Shown: positions 42,518 to 51,834, numbered from the stretch's first letter. The stretch: DNA of 64,000 nt from JAZDFC01 sp043808235 (GCA_043808235.1 JAZDFC010000115.1:1-64000); one strand, 5' to 3'. Numbers and translations: made by a program. The notes: generated by a model from the letters alone, not told the origin.

Positions 42518-43929
42518 TATCTCTGTAACCTCTTAGCTTTTTCAACAGCTTCTTCAATTGTACCAACAAATAAAAATGCGGCTTCAGGCAAATCATCATG
42601 TTTACCATCGATGATTTCTTTAAAGCTTCTTATCGTATCTTCTAATTTTACATATTTACCTGGATATCCTGTAAACTGCTCGGCAACGTGGAATGGCTGG
42701 CTTAAGAATCTTTGTAATCTTCTTGCACGGCGTACTGTTACTTTATCATCTTCCGATAATTCATCCATACCGAGAATATTAATAATATCCTGTAAATCCT
42801 TATATGCTTGTAAGATTTCTTTAACCTGTCGGGCAACGGTGTAGTGTTCCATTCCAAGAATTCCCGGTTCAAGAATTCGTGAAGTAGAATCCAATGGATC
42901 CACTGCCGGATAAATGCCGAGCTCTGAAATTTGACGGCTTAATACTGTGGTTGCGTCAAGGTGCGAAAATGCTGTTGCAGGAGCCGGGTCTGTTAAGTCG
43001 TCGGCAGGTACGTAAATAGCCTGTACCGATGTAATCGAACCTTTATCGGTAGATGTAATTCTTTCCTGTAATTCACCCATTTCAGATGCAAGATTTGGTT
43101 GATAACCCACAGCAGATGGCATACGACCAAGCAAAGCACTCACCTCTGAACCGGCTTGGGTAAAACGATAAATGTTATCGATAAATAAAAGTACGTCCCT
43201 TCCTTCAACATCGCGGAAATATTCTGCAATTGTCAATCCTGTAAGTCCAACCCTTAAGCGAGCTCCCGGTGGTTCATTCATTTGTCCAAATACAAGCGCT
43301 GTTTTATTTATTACACCAGATTCTTTCATTTCAAGCCAAAGGTCATTTCCTTCTCTTGTTCTTTCTCCAACACCAGCAAAAACTGAATATCCGCCATGTT
43401 GTTTTGCAATATTATGAATTAGTTCCTGAATAATAACGGTTTTACCAACACCGGCACCCCCGAATAAACCAGTCTTTCCGCCTTTTGTATATGGTTCGAG
43501 TAAATCAATAACCTTGATACCGGTTTCAAACATTTCCTGGCTGGTTTTAAGATCATCAAATTTTGGCGCATGATGGTGAATGGGCGCTCTCATATTCGTT
43601 TTAATCGGTTCCAAACCATCAATTGTTTCACCTATAACATTTATTAGTCTTCCAAGCGTTTCCGGTCCAACCGGAACAGTAACAGGTTCACCTGTATCAT
43701 GTGCTTTCATTCCACGCATTAAACCATCTGTTGAATCCATAGCTACAGTACGTACGCGGTTTTCCCCAAGATGCTGTTGTACCTCAACAATCAGTTCCTC
43801 TTCTTTACCTTCAAGACTCGTGCGAGGTATTTTAACTGCGTTGTAAATCATAGGCAGATATCCTTCTTCGAAATCAATATCTACAACGGGTCCAATTATT
43901 TGGACAATTACACCTTCATTAGCTGCCAT
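42517..43929 (-). CDS. atpD: F-type ATP synthase beta subunit
   Basis: The catalytic subunit, 470 residues. The P-loop 'GGAGVGKT' is at 157-164, 'GVGERTREGNDLW' includes the catalytic Glu, and 'ALLGRMPSAVGYQPNLASEMG' is the conserved central block. 'LLFIDNIYRFTQAGSEVSALLG' has Tyr where most have Phe (DNIFRF), a conservative change. AAGGATTTATT precedes the ATG. The atpD-atpC pair split from the other atp genes is known in Chlorobi and some Bacteroidota. Confidence 0.97.
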   Translation of the reverse strand: MAANEGVIVQIIGPVVDIDFEEGYLPMIYNAVKIPRTSLEGKEEELIVEVQQHLGENRVRTVAMDSTDGLMRGMKAHDTGEPVTVPVGPETLGRLINVIGETIDGLEPIKTNMRAPIHHHAPKFDDLKTSQEMFETGIKVIDLLEPYTKGGKTGLFGGAGVGKTVIIQELIHNIAKQHGGYSVFAGVGERTREGNDLWLEMKESGVINKTALVFGQMNEPPGARLRVGLTGLTIAEYFRDVEGRDVLLFIDNIYRFTQAGSEVSALLGRMPSAVGYQPNLASEMGELQERITSTDKGSITSVQAIYVPADDLTDPAPATAFSHLDATTVLSRQISELGIYPAVDPLDSTSRILEPGILGMEHYTVARQVKEILQAYKDLQDIINILGMDELSEDDKVTVRRARRLQRFLSQPFHVAEQFTGYPGKYVKLEDTIRSFKEIIDGKHDDLPEAAFLFVGTIEEAVEKAKRLQR

Positions 43930-44050
43930 AATAAATCCTTGTTTTTCAAAATTTAATGCGTAAAAATAGTCAAGTAGGATTTGATTTGCAAAGAGACAGT
44001 AACTAATTAATAATTGAGTCTACGTTCACTTTCGCCTCAACCGATGTATC

Positions 44051-44112
44051 TTTAAAAAATAGGAATTGTTGGCCTATTTTTAAAGAAAGCCGGCAATTAA
44101 TTTTACCGGCTT
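44051..44112 (-). terminator. tandem terminators after the kor operon
   Basis: On the minus strand, hairpin one (AAGCCGG / CCGGCTT at 44087-44093 with 44106-44112) is followed by hairpin two (AAAAATAGG / CCTATTTTT at 44055-44063 with 44073-44081), which ends in a run of T. Both lie between korC and atpD and would insulate the two operons. Confidence 0.75.
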
Positions 44113-44143
44113 ATAAAGCTTTAATATTGTAATAAGTAATTGT

Positions 44144-44689
44144 TTAATTCACTGCTAATTCCATCCCCTTTTCCATTGCACTTTTATTCAACGGAATAAG
44201 ATGATGGTACCTTTCCGGAAGAACCTTTTTTAAACCTTCGATAATATTTTCGAAAGCGATGATTGGTTTTTTCTTTAGAAATGCACCGAGAACTATCATG
44301 TTCATCACTTTTGTATTTTTCATTCTTGCGGCTTCGTTAGCTGCATCAATTGGAACAATATCAATGTCTGTGCGGGTAGGTGGATTAATGATAGCGCTTG
44401 CTTCATAAATTAACAATCCGCCGGGCTTAACCGCTTTTTCGAATTTATCAAGCGAGGGTTGGTTAAGAGCGATTACTGTATCGAATTTTGTGAGAATGGG
44501 CGAACTGATTTTTTGATCGCTGATGATTGCTATGCAATTAGCAGTGCCGCCTCTCATTTCGGGGCCGTACGAAGGCATCCAGCTGACTTCCTTATCTTCA
44601 ATTACTCCGGAATAACAAAGAATCTGTCCCATCGTAAGGACACCTTGACCGCCGAATCCGGCAATAATTATTTCTTCTGTCATGATCAT
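44144..44689 (-). CDS. korC: 2-oxoacid:ferredoxin oxidoreductase gamma subunit
   Basis: A 181-residue gamma subunit of the four-subunit 2-oxoacid:ferredoxin oxidoreductase. The start 'MTEEIIIAGFGGQGVLTMGQILCYSGV' and 'WMPSYGPEMRGGTANCIAIIS' are the family signatures. With the alpha, beta and delta subunits upstream it catalyses CoA- and thiamine-dependent oxidative decarboxylation (or, in reverse, carboxylation) with ferredoxin as electron carrier. Overlaps the beta-subunit gene by four bases. Substrate could be 2-oxoglutarate or a branched-chain 2-oxoacid. Confidence 0.93.
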   Translation of the reverse strand: MIMTEEIIIAGFGGQGVLTMGQILCYSGVIEDKEVSWMPSYGPEMRGGTANCIAIISDQKISSPILTKFDTVIALNQPSLDKFEKAVKPGGLLIYEASAIINPPTRTDIDIVPIDAANEAARMKNTKVMNMIVLGAFLKKKPIIAFENIIEGLKKVLPERYHHLIPLNKSAMEKGMELAVN

Positions 44690-45513
44690 TCCCCCTTCTC
44701 AAGTTTTGGTACTTTCAAATCGCCAAGTGGATAAAACGGAAGCATATGCTCTTCAAGCCATTTATTAGATTCGACCGGTGTCATCTTCCAGTTCGATGGG
44801 CAATTACTCACAATCTCCACGAAGCTCAATCCCTTCTTCAATTCTTGATATTTAAATCCGTTCATAATTGCCTTTTTAGCTTTCCGAACGTTGACGGGAT
44901 TATTCACCGCCGTACGAGTACAGTAATAAACTCCCGGAAGTTGAGCAACAAGTTCAGTAATTTTTAATGGATTACCCATTACAGAAACTTCGCGCCCAAA
45001 GGGTGTGGTGGTTGATTTCATTCCAACCAAAGTAGTCGGAGCCATTTGACCGCCGGTCATTCCGTAAATTCCGTTATTAATAAAAACGATAAGTATATTT
45101 TCACCACGGTTACATGTGTGTATTGTCTCACCGGTTCCGATCGCTGCAAGGTCGCCATCACCCTGGTACGAGAAAACATATTTATCCGGAAGTACTCTTT
45201 TAATTCCGGTAGCAACTGCAGAGGCTCTTCCGTGCGGCGCTTCGGTCATATCGATATTCAAATAATTATATGCAAATACCGAACATCCAACCGGAGCGAC
45301 TCCGATAGTTCTATCCTGGATACCAAGTTCATGAATCACTTCAGCAATTAAACGATGAGCAACCCCATGACCGCAGCCCGGGCAATAATGCATTACATTA
45401 TCTGTTAATGTATCTGGTTTTTCATATACTAAATTTTCATTAGTACAGATGCTTTCTTCTGCGATCATCTGTTCAAAATGTTTATCCTCTTCGAGCATTC
45501 TTTTTTCGTTCAT
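44686..45513 (-). CDS. korB: 2-oxoacid:ferredoxin oxidoreductase beta subunit (TPP-binding)
   Basis: A 275-residue subunit that binds thiamine diphosphate. 'CPGCGHGVAHRLI' is the conserved N-terminal motif; 'VFSYQGDGDLAAIGTGETIHTCNRGENILIVFINNGIYGMTGGQMAPTT' contains the GDG...NN magnesium-diphosphate motif. The HGRA block 'EAPHGRASAVATGIKRVLP' is typical of KorB/VorB. Overlaps alpha by four bases. Confidence 0.94.
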   Translation of the reverse strand: MNEKRMLEEDKHFEQMIAEESICTNENLVYEKPDTLTDNVMHYCPGCGHGVAHRLIAEVIHELGIQDRTIGVAPVGCSVFAYNYLNIDMTEAPHGRASAVATGIKRVLPDKYVFSYQGDGDLAAIGTGETIHTCNRGENILIVFINNGIYGMTGGQMAPTTLVGMKSTTTPFGREVSVMGNPLKITELVAQLPGVYYCTRTAVNNPVNVRKAKKAIMNGFKYQELKKGLSFVEIVSNCPSNWKMTPVESNKWLEEHMLPFYPLGDLKVPKLEKGE

Positions 45514-46583
45514 ATTGTAACTCCTTCAAATATTTCTTCAATCTTGTGAAGTATTTCTTCAGGATTGGGGATTATTCCACCCATCCTCCCAAGAAATTCC
45601 ACATCGACTTTTCCATTAACTGCTAACCGAACATCTTCTACCATCTGACCTGCATTCATTTCAACAGTTAATATTCCTTTTACACGATCAGCTAATTGAT
45701 TCAACGGCTGATAAGGATATGGGAACAACGTTATGGGTCTAAAGACTCCAACTTTGATTCCTTTTTCGCGGGCAAGCTGTGCAGCTTTTTGGCAAATTCG
45801 CGCTGTTAATCCGAAAGCAACTAAAACAACATCCGCATCTTCGCAATTAACTATTTCATATCGAATTTCTTCTTTTTCAATTTCTCTATATTTTGCCTGA
45901 AGATGCAGATTTATTAATTGCATTTTATCCGGCTCAATATGAAGCGAGGTGATAAAATTTCTTTCACGTGTTGTAGGTTTACCAACAGTCGCCCATTCGG
46001 GAACTTCTGTAATGCGTGGCATCTGTTCGAACAATTCAACTTTCTCCATCATCTGCCCGAGTGCGCCGTCGGTTAAAATCATAATTGGATTTTTCCATTT
46101 GAATGCAAGTTCAAAACCGAGTTTCAAATGATCCACCATTTCCTGCACTGTTGATGGTGCAAGAACGATCATTTTATAATCTCCGTGTCCGCCGCCTTTA
46201 ACAGCCTGGAAATAGTCACCTTGCGAAGGTTGGATAGTACCGAGACCCGGACCACCACGGACGACATTTACCAGTACGCAAGGTAATTCTGCACAAGCGA
46301 TATATGAAATCCCTTCCTGCATCAAGCTAATACCTGGTGACGAGGAAGTTGTCAATACTTTTTTTCCAGTACCGGCAGCGCCGTAAATCATGTTGATAGC
46401 AGCAACTTCACTTTCCGCCTGAAGAATGACCATCCCTGTACGCTTTTGTGCATGCAAAGCTAAGTATTCAAGTATTTCAGATTGCGGTGTAATAGGGTAA
46501 CCGAAGTAAGCATCCGCACCAGCACGGATTGAAGCCTCGGCAAGAGCTTCGTTCCCCTTCATTAATTTCAGTTCTTTTTTCAT
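45510..46583 (-). CDS. korA: 2-oxoacid:ferredoxin oxidoreductase alpha subunit
   Basis: A 357-residue alpha subunit. 'MKGNEALAEASIRAGADAYFGYPITPQSEILEYLA' is the diagnostic start; 'AESEVAAINMIYGAAGTGKKVLTTSSSPGISLMQEGISY' the substrate loop; the C-terminal ~130 residues form the transketolase C-like domain ('VNCEDADVVLVAFGLTARICQKAAQLAREKGIKVGVFRPITLFPYP'). No N-terminal gamma fusion. Overlaps the delta gene by four bases. Confidence 0.94.
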   Translation of the reverse strand: MKKELKLMKGNEALAEASIRAGADAYFGYPITPQSEILEYLALHAQKRTGMVILQAESEVAAINMIYGAAGTGKKVLTTSSSPGISLMQEGISYIACAELPCVLVNVVRGGPGLGTIQPSQGDYFQAVKGGGHGDYKMIVLAPSTVQEMVDHLKLGFELAFKWKNPIMILTDGALGQMMEKVELFEQMPRITEVPEWATVGKPTTRERNFITSLHIEPDKMQLINLHLQAKYREIEKEEIRYEIVNCEDADVVLVAFGLTARICQKAAQLAREKGIKVGVFRPITLFPYPYQPLNQLADRVKGILTVEMNAGQMVEDVRLAVNGKVDVEFLGRMGGIIPNPEEILHKIEEIFEGVTI

Positions 46584-46867
46584 GATGTCACCTTTACTGT
46601 AATATCACCGGATACATTTGAAATAGTCGCTATAGGCTCTTTCTTCTTTTCAGTTTTACGATATACTTTTATTATTCCCTCAGGACATACGAGAGCACAG
46701 TTTGTGCAACCAGTACAATTGTCCTCAATTTTTACAATGTAGTGATATCCTTTCGAATTGAGTTTACGCGAAAGTTCGAGAGACTTTTGCGGACAAGCTG
46801 CTACGCATAGCTCGCATCCTTTGCATTTCTCAATATCGATTAGAATATCGCCTTTAACTTTAGCCAT
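46580..46867 (-). CDS. korD: 2-oxoacid:ferredoxin oxidoreductase delta subunit, 8Fe ferredoxin
   Basis: A 95-residue ferredoxin-like subunit with two [4Fe-4S] motifs: 'CKGCELCVAACP' and 'CTGCTNCALVCP'. First gene of the operon in the order delta-alpha-beta-gamma. TGGGAG lies upstream of the ATG at 46867. An intrinsic-terminator-like hairpin sits just before that site. Its ferredoxin character fits delivery of low-potential electrons to a free ferredoxin and from there to the nuoEFG-less complex I; that link is inference. Confidence 0.93.
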   Translation of the reverse strand: MAKVKGDILIDIEKCKGCELCVAACPQKSLELSRKLNSKGYHYIVKIEDNCTGCTNCALVCPEGIIKVYRKTEKKKEPIATISNVSGDITVKVTS

Positions 46868-47280
46868 TTTAAAACTCCCATTTGTTTTAAAAGTAAAAAG
46901 GCTGCTTTATTTGGCAGCCTTTAAGATTATAATTATTCGATGACGAGTATAATCGAATTATTTAACATTTGTAGTATGAAGTTATTTGGATATTTATTTT
47001 TCATTTTAACTGAATCTTGATATTAGAATTTACTATAAAAACATTCTAGTTTTCAATTGAAATTCTATTATCAAAAGACTCCTCAATATTCATTTACATT
47101 CAAAAAATAGTAGTTTTTTTTCTGAAAATCCATTTGTTTCCACACGTTAAGATTCGATAACTTTTTGATTAATTGAAGAAATATTTTAACGGGGAAAAAT
47201 GATTTTCATTTCACCTGTGCGAATTTTTGATCTAGACTTGAGGCGACATTTCAATAGTGGTTTTAATTCTATCATGTTGA
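46868..47280 (-). other. kor operon leader and upstream spacer
   Basis: 413 bp between fmt and korD without a supported gene. The only clear element is the hairpin at 46892-46922. On the minus strand TATACT near 46950 could be a -10 box, placing the hairpin in the 5' leader, but no -35 is convincing. No known riboswitch class could be recognised by eye. Confidence 0.5.
46892..46922 (-). terminator. terminator-like hairpin in the kor leader (possible attenuator)
   Basis: On the minus strand AAAGGCTGC, loop of 8, GCAGCCTTT followed by further T (five in all). The T-tract ends about 24 nt before the korD start, leaving no room for a promoter between hairpin and gene. A terminator at this position in the leader suggests transcription attenuation, or processing, of korDABC. 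Confidence 0.65.
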
Positions 47281-48180
47281 TTATGCAAGTTTGTAACCTA
47301 ATAAAAATTCCTCAATTTTCATTCTTTTCCTACCTTCGGGTTGGATTTCGAGAATACTGATACTCCCTTCTTTTGTTCCAATAATCAATTCTTTTTTCGT
47401 TTGAAATATCTGTCCTAGCATTAAATTATTTTCTACGACCGAAGTAGAATAAATTTTAAAAATCTTCTCATTGTGAATAAAAAAAGCACCGGGATGCGGA
47501 GACAGTCCGCGAATAAGATTGTGAACATGATTTGCCGGTTTGTTCCAATCAATCGCGCATAATTCTTTTGTAATTTTTGGCGCCGGAGTAACAAGACTTT
47601 CATCCTGAGAATAAGTAATTACGTTACCGGTTTCAATTAATCGAACTGTTTGAAGAACAACATTAGCGCCTATTTCCATCAATTTATCGTGCAATATGCC
47701 AAAGTTATCTTCTGTAAGAATGTCAATTTTCTCTTGAAGAATCATTGCGCCGGTATCCACTTTCTCTTTAAGAAAAAATGTCGTCACTCCGGTTTCGCTG
47801 TCGCCATTTATCAAAGCCCATTGTATTGGTGCAGCTCCGCGATATCTAGGCAACAGTGAGCCGTGCAAATTAAAAGCTCCAAATTTTGGCAATGTAAAAA
47901 CCTCAGGCGGCAGAATTCGAAAAGCGACAATAATGAATAAATCAGCGTTAAGAAGTTTCAACTCTTCAACAAATTTTTCATCTTTCATTTTTTCCGGTTG
48001 TAATACCGGGATGTTATTTTTTAGAGCAGACTCTTTAACCGGAGTGAATGAAATATTTTTTCCTCTTCCCCGCTCTTTATCCGGCGCTGTAACAACTGCC
48101 ACAACTTCATATCCGTTTTCCAGTAAAATTTTCAACGAGGCAACTGCGAAATCCGGGGTTCCGAAAAAAACGATTTTCAT
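47281..48180 (-). CDS. fmt: methionyl-tRNA formyltransferase
   Basis: Formylates initiator Met-tRNA with 10-formyltetrahydrofolate. The catalytic triad is Asn104 and His106 ('AFNLHGSLLPRYRGAAPIQ') and Asp142 ('EKVDTGAM'). The N-terminal Rossmann start is 'MKIVFFGTPDFAVASLKILL' and the loop 'ERGRGKNISFTPVKE' is the tRNA-binding region. The C-terminal beta-barrel domain completes the 299 residues. Paired with def 73 bp upstream. Confidence 0.97.
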   Translation of the reverse strand: MKIVFFGTPDFAVASLKILLENGYEVVAVVTAPDKERGRGKNISFTPVKESALKNNIPVLQPEKMKDEKFVEELKLLNADLFIIVAFRILPPEVFTLPKFGAFNLHGSLLPRYRGAAPIQWALINGDSETGVTTFFLKEKVDTGAMILQEKIDILTEDNFGILHDKLMEIGANVVLQTVRLIETGNVITYSQDESLVTPAPKITKELCAIDWNKPANHVHNLIRGLSPHPGAFFIHNEKIFKIYSTSVVENNLMLGQIFQTKKELIIGTKEGSISILEIQPEGRKRMKIEEFLLGYKLA

Positions 48181-48253
48181 AAATTATTTATCACTCAAAT
48201 TCTATTTGAGAAATGTTGGCTGCGAGTAAATAAAAGAAAAAAAAGTATTTAAA

Positions 48254-48799
48254 TCAAAGCTCTGTTATAGGGTAGTCAATTTCTATTTCGCGATTCATAA
48301 TATCTTTTAAACTGCCTTGCAGTTTTTTCTTTATTCTGCTTTTTACTCTATCAGGAATCATTTTACCAATGAGATGATCGTATTCATGTAGTATAACTCG
48401 TGCAAACAGATCATCGACTTCAATAATATGTTCTTTCTCATCCGCGTCCATGTATTGGATTCTTATTTTTTCCGGTCTTTCAACATCTGCCCTTATATTT
48501 GGCAAACTTAGACAACCCTCTTCCAGTATAATTTGTTCATCGGATTCCTCAAGGATTTTTGGATTGATCATAGCTACCGGCTTTGTTTTTTCCCATCCCT
48601 CAACTATACTTAAGTCAATCACGAATATGGAGTCGGGTAATCCAACCTGGTTTGCTGCGAGTCCAATTCCGTTAGCATTCCGCATAGTATGAAACATATC
48701 TTTGATATGGTCAATAGTTTTATTTGTAACTTCTTTTATTGGTTTAGCTTTCTCTCTTAAAATTTTATCGCCGTAAACCGTAATAGGTAGTATTGCCAT
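48254..48799 (-). CDS. def: peptide deformylase
   Basis: Removes the N-formyl group from nascent proteins. All three motifs are present: 'GIGLAANQ' at 44-51, 'EEGCLSLP' with metal ligand Cys96, and 'HEYDHL' with ligands His138 and His142 and catalytic Glu139. The 181-residue length is standard. CCGGAG precedes the ATG. With fmt downstream it makes the usual formylation/deformylation pair. Confidence 0.97.
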   Translation of the reverse strand: MAILPITVYGDKILREKAKPIKEVTNKTIDHIKDMFHTMRNANGIGLAANQVGLPDSIFVIDLSIVEGWEKTKPVAMINPKILEESDEQIILEEGCLSLPNIRADVERPEKIRIQYMDADEKEHIIEVDDLFARVILHEYDHLIGKMIPDRVKSRIKKKLQGSLKDIMNREIEIDYPITEL

Positions 48800-48813
48800 T
48801 TTTTCTCCGGGAA

Positions 48814-49704
48814 TTAATTCTCAATAGGTTTTACAAAATCCGCGCTTAAGTCATTATATAACACAACCTCGGTCGCACAAAACAACATTCTAACAACTAA
48901 TCGAAAAATAATTAACATCTGTTGAAGAATAAAGGACAATACAAGAAAATAAAATGGTGTTCGCGGAATTTCTCGACCTAAGAAATTATAAAGAATTGAA
49001 CCTAATGCACCTATGATTGACACTATTAGGAATACAATAAATACTTTTGAAAAATTTTTCTTGATAAAAATAATTGCGTAATAAATACATCGCCATACAT
49101 TTTCGCGGTCTTTAACAGCGAGAGCGACTTTAGAATAATCCGAAATAATTGTTATTACTCCAATAAAAAAAATAAACAACACATATCTTATTGAACGGAG
49201 AATAAACTCAGAGAGTTCATATTCGGTGTCTTTAAAGATGATAGAGATTGATTCACCGAGCATATCGTTTATAAAAATTGCCGCCGCAAATAGAACCAAC
49301 GATATTAGTAAAATCTTTGTGAATCTAAGCCAATATTTCACACCACCAAAGAAAAAATCCACCATATGATTTTTTGCCGGATTGTTAAAGACCGCAATCA
49401 ATCCGCCAAGATAAAAAGTTTGGATTAGCGCATAAACTCCTACGACTGAATATATAACGAGCGGAATTTCCCCAACAGTAGTTTTATAGTTATTATGAAA
49501 TTGCATATACCACAGATAATCAAATTTAACGGCGATGACATCGCTTAAAATTGAACGTTTCAAATCCTCAACAAGCACATAATAAAGCGGGACAGTGAGA
49601 ATGAACGCGGAGATTGCATTTGTTCCCCAGAGCAGTAACACTAATTTCAAATTGTAATAAATATTTCTCAAACCCTGGATTAAGACTTCTTTTATTGAAA
49701 TCAT
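48814..49704 (-). CDS. polytopic membrane protein of unknown function
   Basis: A 296-residue protein with about six membrane segments. The ATG at 49704 is used because GGGAG lies upstream and it overlaps the stop of the preceding gene (TGATG); a frame open to 49782 would start inside that gene. The N-terminus 'MISIKEVLIQGLRNIYYNLKLVLLLW' looks like a cytoplasmic amphipathic helix leading into TM1. No channel or transporter motif is recognisable. Coupling to the M1-like protein upstream suggests the two act together, possibly in the membrane. Confidence 0.75.
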   Translation of the reverse strand: MISIKEVLIQGLRNIYYNLKLVLLLWGTNAISAFILTVPLYYVLVEDLKRSILSDVIAVKFDYLWYMQFHNNYKTTVGEIPLVIYSVVGVYALIQTFYLGGLIAVFNNPAKNHMVDFFFGGVKYWLRFTKILLISLVLFAAAIFINDMLGESISIIFKDTEYELSEFILRSIRYVLFIFFIGVITIISDYSKVALAVKDRENVWRCIYYAIIFIKKNFSKVFIVFLIVSIIGALGSILYNFLGREIPRTPFYFLVLSFILQQMLIIFRLVVRMLFCATEVVLYNDLSADFVKPIEN

Positions 49705-51662
49705 CAACCAATACTCCCAAGTATCATCAACGCATTTTGAATCCAGAAAAACCATCTCACAGCAAGAGATATCGAAGCCCAATATTGTGGATTAACTGTG
49801 TAAGAGTTGTTGGGAAAATTAACATCAAGAACATTTTTATGAAAAGGATCTATTTCGGCTGCTATTACTTCTTTATCAGTTTTGAATTTAAAGATTTTCC
49901 AAGAATCTTTCCCATCCCATCGTTGAATTAGCGCATCATGTTCAGTGTAAAGCGCAACCTCGGTTTGGAAAATTCCTTCGCCAAGTCTTTCAACAAAAAC
50001 TTCATATTCATTATTACTGTTTTTACTCACTGATTTAATTTTGTAATCAAAACTCCTGGAATGTTTTATCACGTCATCAACGAACCAATTTAAGTCTGTA
50101 CTTGAGTAATCATTAATATTCTTAAGCAGATCATCACTTTCAGGGTGCTGGAATCGAAAAGAAAGATAGTATTTACTAATACTTTGAAAGAGCAATTCTT
50201 TCCCCAGAATTTTTTCGAGCGATAAAAACATCAGTACAGGTTTATGAATCGCACTTACAGAATATGACAAATCATCCGGTAATTTATATGCCGTATCTGA
50301 AATTGAAATTGTTGGGTTAGCATAGAAATTTTGATAACTCTCCGTACCTTCAGGCAAGTAAACATCGGTAAGGCTGTAAACAATTGGAATTTCTTTGTAG
50401 GCCGTAAAAAGAATCCCATAAACAGGCACATAGCCCACAAGATTAAAATATAAACGGGATTCACCTAACAAATCTTTTAGAACTTTGATAGTGAGATATT
50501 CTGCAACGCCTGAAGATAACCAAGGTGTATATACTGAATTGCTTGCAACAACGTTAGAAAAATATTGCTTCGCAACCTTCCTTATCACCTCCTTCTCAAA
50601 AATATGTGTTTGAGTTGGAGAGAATAATGGAAAGGTCATAGTTATCATACACGGGAAAGAATTGGAATTTTTCCCAAACGTCCTCGGGACATCAAGCACA
50701 TTTATTTGATCATACGGATATTTACCAATTTTTTGTTCGAAGTAACTCAAAGATTTATCTAATATCTCAAATATCCGCTCATCATAGTTTTCATGCCCCG
50801 GTTGGAGGTATGCATTTAGCTGGATTTTTTTTCCGCCGTGTCCATTCCATACCCTGGATTTGGTTTTGAATTCTTCTGAGGCAGACCAAACAAACTCGGT
50901 AATGTTTTTATTTGAATAGCTAAAAATATAATTTGAGCCATTCTGAGTTTTATCATAAAGAATTCCGTTCGAAGCTATACTCAAATTTCCCGGCGCTTCA
51001 ATAGAAACATTGTAGTCAGCAAATTCATTGAACTCTTCAGTGAATGAATGCAATTGGCTGCAAATCCATTTATCATTTTTGTAAACTGCAATTTTCGGAT
51101 ACCACCGTGAGAAAAAATAAAACTCCGCACCCGAAGCATATCCTAAACCGGAAGAAGAAAGTGGAATTTTTAATGTGTAGTTAAATTCAATCTTTACTGT
51201 ATCGCCCGGTTTAGCCGGAGATTTTAGTAATATCTTTGCCGTTGTACTATCGAATGGATTTGCCGCTTCCGGGTGAAAATATTTTATTTCAGCATCAACT
51301 CCGTTTACAAGAATTGAGGAAAATTGAAATCCGGTAATTGATTCTTCACTCAACTCGAGACTCTTCCCGATTTCAGTTTTAGAATTCTTAAATCCATTGG
51401 CGTAAAGATGAAACTGTATTTCATCGGTACTTTTACTACCGGTATTTACCCAGTATACAATCTGATTTGTACGTAGTAATTTATTTTTGTCTTCAAATGA
51501 AGTACTGATTATATATTGAGTTGAAGGAAAATTTTCATCAACTGTATCATCTTCAACATCCACTGCAGCGACACCGCCCTCCGAATAATTCCCGGATTGC
51601 TCGTAAAAATAAGTTAATGCGCTTAGCGTCAGCAGCAAGATTATAAATGTGAACTTTTTCAT
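49704..51662 (-). CDS. M1-peptidase-like exported protein lacking the active site
   Basis: A 652-residue protein with an N-terminal signal or anchor (MKKFTFIILLLTLSALTYFY). Residues ~45-260 match the N-terminal beta domain of M1 aminopeptidases, and 300-400 the gluzincin domain. The HEIAH zinc motif is RKVAK at 361-365, with 'KQYFSN' and 'WLSSGVAEYL' aligning to the flanking HQWF and WLxEGFxxY segments. The third zinc ligand, expected 19 residues after the second His, is Ser384. All metal and catalytic residues are thus lost while the fold is kept. Coupled to the membrane protein downstream. Likely a binding or scaffold protein. Confidence 0.8.
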   Translation of the reverse strand: MKKFTFIILLLTLSALTYFYEQSGNYSEGGVAAVDVEDDTVDENFPSTQYIISTSFEDKNKLLRTNQIVYWVNTGSKSTDEIQFHLYANGFKNSKTEIGKSLELSEESITGFQFSSILVNGVDAEIKYFHPEAANPFDSTTAKILLKSPAKPGDTVKIEFNYTLKIPLSSSGLGYASGAEFYFFSRWYPKIAVYKNDKWICSQLHSFTEEFNEFADYNVSIEAPGNLSIASNGILYDKTQNGSNYIFSYSNKNITEFVWSASEEFKTKSRVWNGHGGKKIQLNAYLQPGHENYDERIFEILDKSLSYFEQKIGKYPYDQINVLDVPRTFGKNSNSFPCMITMTFPLFSPTQTHIFEKEVIRKVAKQYFSNVVASNSVYTPWLSSGVAEYLTIKVLKDLLGESRLYFNLVGYVPVYGILFTAYKEIPIVYSLTDVYLPEGTESYQNFYANPTISISDTAYKLPDDLSYSVSAIHKPVLMFLSLEKILGKELLFQSISKYYLSFRFQHPESDDLLKNINDYSSTDLNWFVDDVIKHSRSFDYKIKSVSKNSNNEYEVFVERLGEGIFQTEVALYTEHDALIQRWDGKDSWKIFKFKTDKEVIAAEIDPFHKNVLDVNFPNNSYTVNPQYWASISLAVRWFFWIQNALMILGSIG

Positions 51663-51803
51663 ATTAAAAAAATAACGAATATTCCACTATAAATGAACTT
51701 GGAATAGATTTATATAATTTCTATCGGGATTTCTCCATAAGATCGAATTATGATTTTTATTTTAGGAATATTTTCGTCAGCCCGTCTGATGTATCGAAAC
51801 ACC

Positions 51804-51834
51804 ACAAAAAACCCGGCTCTTAGTGAACCGGGTT
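51804..51834 (-). terminator. rho-independent terminator after the BNR giant
   Basis: On the minus strand AACCCGG (51828-51834), 11-nt loop, CCGGGTT (51810-51816) followed by TTTT. It lies about 80 bp after the stop of the gene ending at 51914. Confidence 0.85.

Noticed and set aside
46868..47280. A known riboswitch in the kor leader
   Set aside because: No TPP, cobalamin, SAM or glycine aptamer core could be recognised; only the terminator-like hairpin is clear.
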